A stretch of DNA of 64,000 nucleotides, taken from contig NZ_QPMK01000018.1 of assembly GCF_003344785.1 (NCBI RefSeq), positions 34,363-98,362 of the forward strand, in the 5' to 3' direction. A model generated the notes under the pieces. That model did no database searches and was not told the origin of the DNA. It was given only the letters and a program-made list of their open reading frames with translations. The position numbers and the translations under genes are program-made. This DNA is from Thalassococcus profundi (GTDB lineage Bacteria; Pseudomonadota; Alphaproteobacteria; Rhodobacterales; Rhodobacteraceae). Shown in pieces: positions 35,619 through 44,143 of this stretch; positions within the stretch are counted from its first letter, which is position 1; the number at the start of each line of letters is the position of its first letter.

Positions 35619-36052
35619 CCGATCACCTCGACGTCGATCCGCGACCGCAGCATCAGACCGTCGCTGCACAGATCGCGCGCGGCCTCTTCTGCCTCGCAGC
35701 TTTGCGCCCCGTTGATCAGCACCTGACCAAGTTGATCGCAGCCAAGCTGCGGCACCACGAACTGCCGCACCCGCGGACGGCCCGCCGGCAGCGCGCCGAA
35801 ATCGAAGAGCGTCAGGCGGTCGACGCTGCCCGCCGCATCGAAGAGCACCGCCTCGAACACCGCCGACTTGAGATCGCTCTCGTGGCCGTTGAGAACCAGA
35901 AAGCTCATCCGGCAGCCGGTGTCCTGCGCTTCGACCGAGTTCAGCTCGATGGTGAGCGCGCCAGTGGCGTCTTCCTGAGCGGCAAGGGACGTGGCGGAGA
36001 TGCCGATTGAGAGACCGCCGCACACGGCGAGAAGAAGGGCAAGGCGGGGCAA
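35615..36052 (-). CDS. Small secreted protein of the TonB operon, unknown function
   Basis: First gene of the exbB-exbD-exbD-tonB operon. A TTG start at 36052 is supported by AGGAGG five bases upstream; it yields 145 residues with a clean signal peptide (PRLALLLAVCGGLSIGISAT, cleaved after SLAA). The mature part has four or five Cys residues (DTGCRMSFLVLNGHESDLKS; QLGCDQLGQVLINGAQSC; RDLCSDGL), suggesting disulfides. Similar small periplasmic proteins occur next to exbB in Rhodobacterales iron loci, but I know no function. The open frame extends upstream to 36184 without support. Confidence 0.65.
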   Translation of the reverse strand: MPRLALLLAVCGGLSIGISATSLAAQEDATGALTIELNSVEAQDTGCRMSFLVLNGHESDLKSAVFEAVLFDAAGSVDRLTLFDFGALPAGRPRVRQFVVPQLGCDQLGQVLINGAQSCEAEEAARDLCSDGLMLRSRIDVEVIG

Positions 36053-36161
36053 CGGAACCTCCTGCAGATGTCGGACAAACAGGCGGGGCTGGTCGTGGCA
36101 TTTCCAGGACGGGCTGCGCCGACCCAAGCATTTACCAGCACTGGCACCGGGGTCAAGACGA

Positions 36162-36184
36162 TTGTTGACTGAAATAGTCGACAA
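36162..36184. promoter_or_regulatory. Inverted repeat upstream of the exbB operon, candidate iron-responsive operator
   Basis: TTGTTGACT-GAAAT-AGTCGACAA: 9-bp arms with one mismatch and a 5-nt spacer, 110 bp upstream of the first gene of the exbB operon. It resembles the inverted repeats found before iron-uptake genes in Rhodobacteraceae (iron-Rhodo box class, reported to be read by IscR/RirA-type regulators); a TGA-N9-TCG core is present. The match is by eye. The rest of the 36053-36383 spacer shows nothing else. Confidence 0.5.
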
Positions 36185-36383
36185 CAGAGCGCCGTCGGGG
36201 AAAGCGGTGGGCCGTCCTGCCGCCGCACACAGGCCCGCCGTAGACCGGGTGCGGTCGACACGGCGTGTCTGTCAGATCTTGCCGACGCCATTTGCGGCCC
36301 GAAACAGGACGGGTGCAAAAGCATCACCGCACCTGTGTCACGTCGATGACCCGACGGCCGAGCGCGCGGTGCATCCGCAGCCC

Positions 36384-37145
36384 TCAGGTATCCATGACCA
36401 CCGTCCGCCCTTCGACCGACACCATCCGTAGCGGTGTGTCGTAGAGCGCGCTCAAACGGTCGGAGGTCATCGAGTCGCGCCAGGGCCCGGCGCAATGCAG
36501 GCGACCGTCCTTCAACGCCACGCACCAGTCGGCATGGTCTGCGGCGATCGACAGGTCGTGCAGCACCAGGACCACGCCGCGTGGATCGTCGGGGTCGGAC
36601 GCGATGGCACGCAGCCGCTCCATGATGTCGCGGGTGTATTTCGGGTCGAGCGCCGCCAGCGGTTCGTCCAGCAGCATCCAGGGCGTCGCCTGCGCATAGG
36701 CCATGGCGAGGAACGCCCTCTGCTTCTGCCCGCCCGACAGCTCTTCGACCTCTCGGCCACCGAGGTCGGTCAGGTCGAACCGCTCCAGCACCTCATCTGT
36801 CAGCCGCGCGTCCGCCTGCGTCGGCCGGCCCCGGTGATGCGGCCAGCGTCCGAAACCCACCAGATCGCGCACATTGAGACGCGGGACGGTGCCCGCGCTC
36901 TGGGTCAGAAGCGACAGGATCAGGGCCCGTTCGTCCTCCCGCGCCCGGTGGATGTCCGTGCCGGCGATCGTTACGCTCCCGGCATCGGGCCGCATCAGAC
37001 CTGCCAGCGTGTGCAGCAGGGTCGATTTTCCCGCGCCGTTCGGACCGATGACGGCCGTGATCCCGCGTGCGGGGATACGGAACGTGAGGTCGCGCAGCAC
37101 CGCGGCCCCGCCGCGCGCAAGGGTCAGGTTCTCAACCTCGATCAT
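36384..37145 (-). CDS. Iron-chelate ABC transporter ATPase (FepC family)
   Basis: Cytosolic ATPase of 253 residues. Walker A is GPNGAGKSTLLHTLAGLMRP, the Q-loop region SLLTQSAGTVPRLNVRDLVG, the ABC signature LSGGQKQRAFLAMAY, Walker B WMLLDEPLAALD, and the switch His LVLHDLS. The segment VPRLNVRDLVGFGRWPHHRG is close to the CeuD/FatC/VctC group that serves catechol-type siderophores. It overlaps the permease gene by four bases and ends the SBP-permease-permease-ATPase operon. Confidence 0.9.
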   Translation of the reverse strand: MIEVENLTLARGGAAVLRDLTFRIPARGITAVIGPNGAGKSTLLHTLAGLMRPDAGSVTIAGTDIHRAREDERALILSLLTQSAGTVPRLNVRDLVGFGRWPHHRGRPTQADARLTDEVLERFDLTDLGGREVEELSGGQKQRAFLAMAYAQATPWMLLDEPLAALDPKYTRDIMERLRAIASDPDDPRGVVLVLHDLSIAADHADWCVALKDGRLHCAGPWRDSMTSDRLSALYDTPLRMVSVEGRTVVMDT

Positions 37146-38086
37146 GTCCTTCGCCTCGCAAGAACCAGTGCCAGAAACAGCAGCCCGCCGGCGAACTCCA
37201 CCACGATGGCCAGCGCCGATTGCAGCCCCAGCACACGCTCGAACACCGCCTGCCCCGCCACCAGGATCGACGCCCCGATCAGCGCCGCCGCAGGGATCAG
37301 GACCGTGTGCCGGAAATCGCGCAGCGCGGCATGGGCGAGGCTCGCGGCAAGCAGCCCCAGGAACGTGATCGGACCGACCAGCGCCGTCGAGACCGACACC
37401 AGCAGCGCCACGATGCCAAGGGCCGCCAGCACCAGCCGGTCATGCGGCAGCCCGAGCGTCCGCGCCTTGGCCCGGCCAAGGCCCGCGACATCAAGCGCCG
37501 GTGCCAGCCGCCACGCGGCCAGCAGCGCCAGCACCAGCACCACCGCCGCGATGCCAAGCTGCCCCTCGTCCACGCTGTTGAAGCTGGCGATGCTCGCCTG
37601 TTGCACGACCGCAAATTCTGACGGATCCAGCAGACGCTGCACGAATTCCGCCAGCCCGCGCAACAGCGCGCCCAGGATCACGCCGGTCAGGATCATGCGG
37701 ATCACATCCTCCGCCCCCTTTCGGAACAGCACCCCGAAAAGCGCCATGGCCGCTGCCGTCAGGCCGGCCGCCTCGGCGAGGAATTTCGGCGTCTCCGGCA
37801 AGTCAGCGTACCCCACCCCGCCCAGGATCATCACCAGCGTCGTCTGGATGAAGATGAAGAGCGCGTCGAAGCCGACGATTCCGGGGGTCAGCAGCCGGTT
37901 CGCGGCGATGGTCTGGAAGATCACCGTTGCCGCCCCCGTCGCCGCGCCCACCAGAACGAGCGCCGCCAGTTTCTCTGACCGCAGCGACAGGATGAACGCG
38001 ACCGGCGCTCTGAGCCCCCAGAGCAGGAACAGCGCGACTGCCAGGACCAGCAGCCCTCCAAGCGCCATGAGTCGCCGTTCAGCCAC
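37142..38086 (-). CDS. Iron-chelate ABC transporter permease, FecCD family
   Basis: Polytopic inner-membrane permease. I use a GTG start at 38086 (VAERRLMALGG), which overlaps the upstream permease stop by eight bases, giving 314 residues; the ATG at 38068 (MALGGLLVLA) is an alternative with no better ribosome site. Landmarks include FLLWGLRAPVAFILSLRSEK, then GAATGAATVIFQTIAANRLL, TPGIVGFDALFIFIQT and VSVSTALVGPITFLGLLAA. These correspond to the FecCD core. It is the second of two permeases in this operon, as in CeuBC/FatDC systems. Confidence 0.85.
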   Translation of the reverse strand: MAERRLMALGGLLVLAVALFLLWGLRAPVAFILSLRSEKLAALVLVGAATGAATVIFQTIAANRLLTPGIVGFDALFIFIQTTLVMILGGVGYADLPETPKFLAEAAGLTAAAMALFGVLFRKGAEDVIRMILTGVILGALLRGLAEFVQRLLDPSEFAVVQQASIASFNSVDEGQLGIAAVVLVLALLAAWRLAPALDVAGLGRAKARTLGLPHDRLVLAALGIVALLVSVSTALVGPITFLGLLAASLAHAALRDFRHTVLIPAAALIGASILVAGQAVFERVLGLQSALAIVVEFAGGLLFLALVLARRRT

Positions 38087-39032
38087 GCAACCGCCCGCCC
38101 TTCGCATTCAGAAGCCAAAGAAAAAGCGCCGCGCCGACGATGGAAAAGACGGTCGCCGCAGGGATTTCGTAGGGCCAGCGCACCAGCCGCCCGATCACAT
38201 CGGCGCCCAGCACCAGGCTGCCGCCCAGCATTGCGACCAGCGGCAGGTTGCGCCGCAGGTTGTCGCCTCGAAACCGCGAGACGATATTGGGCACAACCAG
38301 ACCGACAAAGGGCATCGCGCCCACCGTCACGACCACTACCGCCACCGACAGGGCCACGATGGCAAGCCCCGCCAGAACGGTGCCGCGATAATCGAGCCCG
38401 AGGCTGCGCGCCCGATCCTCGCCAAGGCCGAGGAGCGTGATCCGGTCGGCCAGCAGGTACAGCGCCACAGCCAGAGCCGCGATCAGCCACAAGAACTCGT
38501 AGCGCCCGCGCAGCACGCCCGAAAACTCGCCCGTCTGCCAGATGCCGATGAACTGCACCAGGTCCGCGCTCCAGGCGATCCACAAGGCGGTGGCACCCAG
38601 AATGCCGGCATAGATCAACCCCACCAGCGGCAGGAGCATCGGATCGCGCCGCGGGACGTGCCGCGCCAGCAGGAAAAAGCCCGCCGTGCCGGCCAGCGCC
38701 GCCGCCGACGCGGCACCCATCTTGATCGGCAGCGCCGCCCCGGGCGCTGCGAGCGTGACGCCCAACAGGCCGATCATCGCCGCCTCGGGCGTGCCGGTCA
38801 AACCGGGCTCCACCAGGCGGTTCTGCACCGTCTGCTGGATCACCACGCCGGCCAGCGCCAATCCCGCGCCGGCCAACAGCGCAGCGCAGGTCCGCGGCAC
38901 CCGGCTGACCGCGAGCAGCAGTCCTGTGTCCAGACCGCCGCCCCAAAGGTCGGCGGCGCCGACCGCAAGGCTCGCCGCTGACAACAGCACGAGCACGGCA
39001 AGTCCCCGGTGCGTGTCGCTCACGACCGTCAC
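38079..39032 (-). CDS. Iron-chelate ABC transporter permease, FecCD family
   Basis: First permease of the pair, 317 residues from a GTG at 39032 that overlaps the binding-protein stop (GTGA). Conserved blocks are SRVPRTCAALLAGAGLALAG, then VVIQQTVQNRLVEPGLTGTP, and VGAMPFVGLVVPNIVSRFRG. This is the usual FecCD sequence; here GLTGTPEAAM replaces the more common LG(V/I)SSGA segment. It is translationally coupled to both neighbours. Confidence 0.85.
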   Translation of the reverse strand: MTVVSDTHRGLAVLVLLSAASLAVGAADLWGGGLDTGLLLAVSRVPRTCAALLAGAGLALAGVVIQQTVQNRLVEPGLTGTPEAAMIGLLGVTLAAPGAALPIKMGAASAAALAGTAGFFLLARHVPRRDPMLLPLVGLIYAGILGATALWIAWSADLVQFIGIWQTGEFSGVLRGRYEFLWLIAALAVALYLLADRITLLGLGEDRARSLGLDYRGTVLAGLAIVALSVAVVVVTVGAMPFVGLVVPNIVSRFRGDNLRRNLPLVAMLGGSLVLGADVIGRLVRWPYEIPAATVFSIVGAALFLWLLNAKGGRLRG

Positions 39033-39937
39033 CCTTTCGACGCGCCGTCCTGAAACGCCTGCGCAATCTGGTCCAGCAGGATCTGCATGGACTGGATGCC
39101 GCCGCCGGCCAGGTAGATTGCCGCGCTGTCGAGATAGACGATCTGCCCGGCCCGGCCCTCCTTGGTGCCCATGACCAGCGGATTGTCCAGCGTTACGGCC
39201 GCGGCCTCGCCCTCCTGGCCGATGGCGGCACCGCGGTCGATCACGATCAGCCAATCGGGATCGGTTTCGGCAATGAATTCGAAGGACACCGATTCGCCAT
39301 GCGTCTCTGCGGTGATGTCGGGATACGCCTCGGGAAGGTCCAGCGCCCGGTGCAGCCAGCCAAAGCGGCTGTCGTCGCCATAGGCCGACACCGTGCCGCC
39401 GTTGCTCAGCAGGATCAGCGCGTCGCCCTTGCCGTCGATCGCCTCCCGTGCCCGGACCAACGCAGCGTCGAGCTTTGCCAGAAGTGCGTCGGCCTCGGCG
39501 CGACGGTCGAAGATCGCGCCGTAGGCTCTGACACGCTCTCGGGCCTGACCGATCAGGTCGTCGCCCCAGATCGTCATGTCGATGGTGGGCGCGATCCGGC
39601 TCAGCGACGCGATCTGCGGCTGCGACCGGCCGCCCGCAACGATCAGGTCCGGCGCCATCGCCGCCAGCGCCTCGAAGTCGGGCTCGAACAGGCTGCCGAC
39701 CGGGCTCGCGCCCTCCATGGCGGCGCTCAGATAGGCCGGCGGCACAAGGGCCGGTACGCCGTCGATGGCGATGCCGAGAGCGTGCAGCGTGTCTATGGCC
39801 GCAAGGTCCAGCGCAACCACCGTTTCGGGCCTCTGCGGCACCTCTGCGGGTCCTGCATATGTCTCGACCGTCACGGTCTGACAGAGCGCCGCAATCGGCG
39901 CAAACGACAGAAAAGCTGCCACGAATGCCGTTTTCAT
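39029..39937 (-). CDS. Iron-chelate ABC transporter substrate-binding protein
   Basis: Periplasmic class III binding protein of 302 residues. Signal peptide MKTAFVAAFLSFAPIAALCQ, then TVTVETYAGPAEVPQRPETV and VALDLAAIDTLHALGIAIDG, the N-lobe pattern of the CeuE/FatB/YclQ group, which binds catecholate siderophores. DLIVAGGRSQPQIASLSRIA lies in the hinge region. It is the first gene of its operon and is divergent from the DUF2218 gene, with about 100 bp between them. The exact chelate is not predictable. Confidence 0.85.
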   Translation of the reverse strand: MKTAFVAAFLSFAPIAALCQTVTVETYAGPAEVPQRPETVVALDLAAIDTLHALGIAIDGVPALVPPAYLSAAMEGASPVGSLFEPDFEALAAMAPDLIVAGGRSQPQIASLSRIAPTIDMTIWGDDLIGQARERVRAYGAIFDRRAEADALLAKLDAALVRAREAIDGKGDALILLSNGGTVSAYGDDSRFGWLHRALDLPEAYPDITAETHGESVSFEFIAETDPDWLIVIDRGAAIGQEGEAAAVTLDNPLVMGTKEGRAGQIVYLDSAAIYLAGGGIQSMQILLDQIAQAFQDGASKG

Positions 39938-40040
39938 GATCCATTCCCGGATGCGGGGACAGGCCGTGGCTAACCGTGGCTGGACATGTCCGAGTGTTTT
40001 TGTCAGTCTATTTGCGAGCTTTAACGCGAAGGATTGAATC

Positions 40041-40331
40041 ATGCAAACGGGACTCGCGGCCACCGGACGCTTCGAGACAGAGAATGCCAGCAAATACCTG
40101 CAACAACTCTGCAAGCACTTTGCCCACAAGGTCCAGGCGCGCTGCGATGACCGCAGCGGCGAGGTGGCCCTGGGGACCGGTCCCTGCCGTCTTTGGGCCA
40201 ATGCCTCCGAATTGCGGGTCGAAGTGATGGCGCCGGATGCCGAAGAGCTCGACCAGGCCAAGCGCATCGTCGACAGCCACCTGGAACGCTTCGCGTTCCG
40301 CGAAGACTTCACAACCATGTCTTGGACCTGA
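40041..40331 (+). CDS. DUF2218-domain protein
   Basis: Small cytosolic protein of 96 residues: MQTGLAATGRFETENASKYL, then QQLCKHFAHKVQARCDDRSG and the C-terminal FREDFTTMSWT. This matches DUF2218, a family frequently linked with siderophore receptor and transporter genes; its role is unknown. It is divergent from the binding-protein gene and convergent with the receptor gene. A single Cys-His pair (CKHF) may bind metal, but this is speculation. Confidence 0.8.
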   Translation: MQTGLAATGRFETENASKYLQQLCKHFAHKVQARCDDRSGEVALGTGPCRLWANASELRVEVMAPDAEELDQAKRIVDSHLERFAFREDFTTMSWT

Positions 40332-40424
40332 CTGCGGCCGGGATCGCCGTCCGACACACGGGCCAGGCGCAACCATGTCCACGCGCCGCCCGTCCCTCGG
40401 GGATCGGGCGGCGCTCATCGGTCA

Positions 40425-42422
40425 TCAGAACCGGTATGTCGCCTTAAGGGTGACGGAGCGGCCCGGTTCGTAAAGCGGGTCGATCGTTCCAAACTCCTGC
40501 CCGTAGGTGGCGCTGTCGGCATATTGCTCGTCGAAGAGGTTCGTGACACCGGCGCGGATCGTCAGGCCGTCCACCCGGCGCGGCGTCCATTCCGCAAAGG
40601 CGTTGACGACCGTGTAGTCGTCGGTTTCGCCCGACGGCGCCCCCAGATACTCGATCTCCTGGCCCATTGTGTGCTGGGCGTCGGCGCCGATGGTCAGCCC
40701 GATATTGTCGAACCTGTGCGCCGCTTCCAGGACAATCGTATTGCCGATCGGGGTCGTGAGGTAGCGACCTGTGTAGCTGTCCGCCTCGACCCCGTCGATT
40801 TCGGCATCGACTTCGGCATAGGCGATACGGGCAAAGCCCGCGCCCCATGTGTAGCCTGCCCCGATCTCGAAGCCGCGCGTTTCAAGGTCGGACGTATCCC
40901 CGGCATCCAGCCCGAAGCTTTCGGATGCGGGACCGTCGAACAGCGTGCGCGCGTTGCGTATGTTCGACCCAAAGAGCTTGGCCTTGATCGAAAAACCGGA
41001 GCCCAGCTCTGCAGTCGCGGCGATGAAGGCGTTGTCCGAGGTGACAGGCTCGATGCTGTCCGGATAATCCCAGTCCCTGAAGAACAGGTAGGATTCCGCC
41101 AGTGCGATCCCACCCCAGACGCGCGACGCGCCGGCGCTGATCGTGACCGCATCCGTCACGTCGTAATCGCCGGCCAGGTTCGCCGAAAACCCGCCGTTGG
41201 CATAGTCCGTGCCGTCGGTCCCGGTGAAGGTCTGGTAATCGTACCGCAGCCCTGCCGACAGGCGCGCGCGATCCGTCAGGTCAAAGCGGCCCTGGGCGAA
41301 GAGACCGATGTTGTTCGCCGATTCCTCGCGATAGGCTGCCGGATTGCCCTTTTCGGCATAGTTGACTTCATCCATGTAGAAATCGAGACCGGCGGTGATC
41401 GTGCCATTGGCCAGGCTGAACCGGTTCTGCGCCTTGCCGGTCAGGCTTGTCGTCTCGCCGAGCGAGGTGCCGGGGTCCCGCGACCAGGGCCCGGTTTCGA
41501 TCTCGTTCCTGTTGTAGGCCAGCTGAAAGGTCGGATCCCAGAATTCGGAGGTGTTGCCGCCGGTAAAGGTCAGCACGACGTTCTGGCGCCGCAAACGCCA
41601 GCGGCGCTCGTCGTAGACGCCGCGCATTCCGGCAAAGTCGGCGCGGGCGTTGCGGTCGGCGTCGTCTTCAACGCTTTCGTAGGAAAATTCGATCCGGCTG
41701 CCGTCAGCGCCGTTATACGCCAGCTTTGCCAGCCCACTTCTCAGCGCCGTGGTCGAACCGGGAACGGTCGTGCCAGAGCCGTCTTCACGGTCGTCCCCGT
41801 TTGCGGCCTTGCCGAACAGCAGGTATTCGAAACCGTCGTTGCGGCCGTAGACACCGAGCGTGTTGGTCCAGGTATCGCCGTTGCTCTGGTATTCGCTCGA
41901 CACCCGCCCGCCGACATCGCGGCCCGGCAGCAGCAGGTCGTCCACATCCTTGGTTTCGAAGGCGATGGCGCCTGCCACCGCGCCCGGCCCCGCGTCCGCG
42001 GGGGCAACGCCCGGATCGACCCGCACCGCCTTGAGCAATTCCGGATCGACATAGGTGGTCGCGGAGTGGTGGAAGATCCGGTTGTTCTGGCGCGCGCCGT
42101 CGATGGTGACGTTGAGATTGTTTTCCTCGACGCCGTTCACGTAGATCTTCTGCGAGATCGGCAGCGAGCTGCCCACCTGGATCGACGGCTGTGACTTGAA
42201 GACGTCCTGCAGATCGCTTGGGTTGATCCGCGTCAGATCCTCGTTGTCGATGCCGATGTCCGCGCCGCCGGCGGCAGGGTCGTCGCCCTCCAGGGCTTCG
42301 GCGGTGGTCGCATCAGACCCCAGGACGATGGTGCCGATATCCAGCGGCCCGGTGGCCTGGGCCGCGGCCTGGGTTGCTGACAGAAGTGCGATGGCGGAAA
42401 CCGCCAGAGATGACCTGTGCAT
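40425..42422 (-). CDS. TonB-dependent outer-membrane receptor
   Basis: Beta-barrel gated receptor of 665 residues. Signal peptide MHRSSLAVSAIALLSATQAA ends near AAAQ. The plug domain (about 50-170) carries RINPSDLQDVFKSQPSIQVG, then NGVEENNLNVTIDGARQNNR, and the barrel follows to the C-terminal YEPGRSVTLKATYRF with the terminal Phe required for barrel insertion. The plug pattern (NNLNVTIDGARQNNRIFHHS) resembles heme/hemoglobin-type receptors, while the ABC genes look siderophore-like, so the ligand is uncertain. Start has AAGGA five bases upstream. An ICE-like repeat lies just before it. Confidence 0.9.
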   Translation of the reverse strand: MHRSSLAVSAIALLSATQAAAQATGPLDIGTIVLGSDATTAEALEGDDPAAGGADIGIDNEDLTRINPSDLQDVFKSQPSIQVGSSLPISQKIYVNGVEENNLNVTIDGARQNNRIFHHSATTYVDPELLKAVRVDPGVAPADAGPGAVAGAIAFETKDVDDLLLPGRDVGGRVSSEYQSNGDTWTNTLGVYGRNDGFEYLLFGKAANGDDREDGSGTTVPGSTTALRSGLAKLAYNGADGSRIEFSYESVEDDADRNARADFAGMRGVYDERRWRLRRQNVVLTFTGGNTSEFWDPTFQLAYNRNEIETGPWSRDPGTSLGETTSLTGKAQNRFSLANGTITAGLDFYMDEVNYAEKGNPAAYREESANNIGLFAQGRFDLTDRARLSAGLRYDYQTFTGTDGTDYANGGFSANLAGDYDVTDAVTISAGASRVWGGIALAESYLFFRDWDYPDSIEPVTSDNAFIAATAELGSGFSIKAKLFGSNIRNARTLFDGPASESFGLDAGDTSDLETRGFEIGAGYTWGAGFARIAYAEVDAEIDGVEADSYTGRYLTTPIGNTIVLEAAHRFDNIGLTIGADAQHTMGQEIEYLGAPSGETDDYTVVNAFAEWTPRRVDGLTIRAGVTNLFDEQYADSATYGQEFGTIDPLYEPGRSVTLKATYRF

Positions 42423-42442
42423 GTCATTCCTTCTCAGTGAAA

Positions 42443-42455
42443 CAGAAGTTTTCTG
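42443..42455. promoter_or_regulatory. ICE-like inverted repeat upstream of the TonB-dependent receptor
   Basis: CAGAA-GTT-TTCTG, a perfect 5-bp inverted repeat with a 3-nt spacer, about 20 bp before the receptor start. Its AGAANNNTTCT core is the centre of the iron control element bound by Irr in alphaproteobacteria. The outer positions (TTT/AAA in the consensus) do not match well, so this is a candidate only. Confidence 0.4.
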
Positions 42456-43044
42456 GCTGGCACGTCGGCTGGCGTTTGCGCCCTTGGCCGGGCAAAGCGT
42501 CTTCGCGGGTCCGGTCGGTTCGACAGAGGCCGAAACGGCTCCGGGCGGGGACGACGATCAGGGTGGACCGGTCGTTCAGGCGCGTCCTGTCCGAAAGCAA
42601 TTGCGCAACCGGGTCCGCCTGACAAAAAACGTCGGATATACGGGAGATGCAATGCCCGGACACGCGCGGATCGCCGCCTGTTGCGGGAGCGTCACGATTC
42701 CCGCTGCGAGGGCCGCCAAGCCCACGGGCGCGGGCCGCTCGGCCAGCCGCCGGCTGCCCTCTGCGCCGTTGTCGTCGACGCGGAAATCCCCGTGGGCGCG
42801 GTGCGTCGGCCGGGCGCTCCGCCGCGTGCGGTTATCGAAGCCGCCGCCATGTCCATGTCGATTGCAACGGAGGCGGTCGCGATTTCAGGCGCGTTCCGAC
42901 CGTCCTGTCGCGATCCCGAGAGCAAGGCGGTCATACAGGTCTTGTGGTTTCGATGGATCTGCTTGCGCGACGGCTTTTCTGAGGCGGATTCGAGTTTCCG
43001 TTGACAGCAATACGCGAAGTCTGGCACCGAACGCGCATGTCTGG
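42456..43044. other. 589-bp spacer upstream of the riboswitch
   Basis: Lies between the receptor start (minus strand) and the cobalamin riboswitch (plus strand). It should contain both promoters. I see no coding sequence, repeat or known motif beyond the ICE-like element at its left edge. Confidence 0.4.
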
Positions 43045-43207
43045 TTTCGGGATGACCCGAAAGAAATAGGGAATGCGGTGCGGGCTGTCTTTTGGCCCAA
43101 TGCCGCAACTGCCCCCGCAACTGTAGGCGGTGAGCAAGGCTGAAACGCCACTGGGAAACCGGGAAGGCCAGCCCCACGCTTTGACCCGCAACTCAGGAAA
43201 CCTGCCG
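43045..43207 (+). promoter_or_regulatory. Cobalamin (adenosylcobalamin) riboswitch
   Basis: Conserved elements occur in order: GGGAATGCGGTG (43071-43082), AATGCCGCAACTGCCCCCGC (43100-43119) followed by AACTGTAGGCG, GCCACTGGGAAACCGGGAAG (43148-43167), and the B12-box AACTCAGGAAACCTGCC (43191-43207). This is the classic cobalamin aptamer. It lies 150 bp upstream of the transporter operon at 43355 in the same orientation, so coenzyme B12 would shut off cobalt uptake. The expression platform is in 43208-43354. Confidence 0.92.
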
Positions 43208-43299
43208 GACAGGCGCCCTTGGAAATGGCGTGATTCCACGGCGTCGGGGTGTGCGCCAGACCTGATCGTCCCACTGGTCGGTTAGTGTCGCATGTCCTG

Positions 43300-43315
43300 T
43301 TGTCAACTGACAACT
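43300..43315 (+). promoter_or_regulatory. Inverted repeat in the riboswitch expression region
   Basis: GTTGTCAACTGACAAC has 7-bp perfect arms and a 2-nt centre, 40 bp upstream of the first transporter gene. The position fits either a protein operator or a stem of the riboswitch expression platform. The 2-nt centre disfavours a stable hairpin unless the stem breathes. Confidence 0.35.
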
Positions 43316-43354
43316 CGTGCCGGGGTTGGCACGACGGGACTAGGACGAAGACCC

Positions 43355-44140
43355 ATGAAAAACCTGCTTTTGGCGGCCACGGCCGCGTTGGCCATTCCGG
43401 CGATGGCACAGGCACACTTCCTGCTCGAATACACCACGGACACGATGATCGACGCTCCCGGCGATGTTCCGGTCAAGCTGATCTTCTGGCACCCGTTCGA
43501 AAATGGCCATGTGATGGATCTCGAGCTGCCAGAAGAATTCTACATGATCCATAATGGCGAAAAGACGGATCTGAAAGGCACTCTGGAGCCTGTCGAATTC
43601 ACCGGCGGAGAAAACTCGGGCGCGGCTTTCAAGGGGTCCGTTCCGGTCAAGCGGTCGGGCGACTACGTGCTGGCGACTGTGCCGGTCCCCTATTACGAGG
43701 CCTCAGAGGATATCTATATCCAGCAGATCACCAAGGCCTTCCTGAACCGCAACGAACTGCCGACCGACTGGATGAACTCCGTTGGTCTGCCGACCGAGAT
43801 CATCCCGCTCAACAAGCCCTACAACGTCATCGCAGGTGGCACCTTCACCGGGCTGGTGGTCGCGAATGGTGAACCGGTCGCCGGCGCAGAAATCGAGATC
43901 GAATACATGGCGGCGGAGCCCGACATGGACAGCGCCGCATCCTCTGCGCCGACCGTTTCGCCCATGGCGGGCGGGTCTGTCGTGGCCGTGTCTGACGCCG
44001 ATGGCTACTTCACCTTTGGCGTACCCAAGGCGGGTTACTGGGGCTTCGCGGCTTTGGGGTCTGGCCCGGCGACGGAACATGAGGGCAAGGAGCTGAGCCA
44101 GGATGCGGTGATCTGGATCCGCGCCTGGAACATGGAATAA
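43355..44140 (+). CDS. DUF4198 periplasmic component of a cobalt/nickel ECF transporter (NikK-like)
   Basis: Secreted protein of 261 residues from the ATG at 43355. Signal peptide MKNLLLAATAALAIPAMAQA, with mature His at the new N-terminus (HFLLEYTTD), a likely metal ligand. The DUF4198 domain includes LIFWHPFENGHVMDLELPEE and VVANGEPVAGAEIEIEYMAA, ending AVIWIRAWNME. NikK-like proteins accompany CbiM/NikM transporters and may capture the metal outside the membrane. It is the first gene after the B12 riboswitch, so cobalt rather than nickel is the likely substrate. Three bases separate it from cbiM. Confidence 0.8.
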   Translation: MKNLLLAATAALAIPAMAQAHFLLEYTTDTMIDAPGDVPVKLIFWHPFENGHVMDLELPEEFYMIHNGEKTDLKGTLEPVEFTGGENSGAAFKGSVPVKRSGDYVLATVPVPYYEASEDIYIQQITKAFLNRNELPTDWMNSVGLPTEIIPLNKPYNVIAGGTFTGLVVANGEPVAGAEIEIEYMAAEPDMDSAASSAPTVSPMAGGSVVAVSDADGYFTFGVPKAGYWGFAALGSGPATEHEGKELSQDAVIWIRAWNME

Positions 44141-44143
44141 TCC

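Noticed and set aside
36495..38981. A very long plus-strand open frame (828 codons)
   Set aside because: It mirrors the iron ABC ATPase and both permeases, which have clear motifs on the other strand. Same reasoning applies to the long frames at 3358-5463, 5433-7454, 26358-28544 and 57776-60712.
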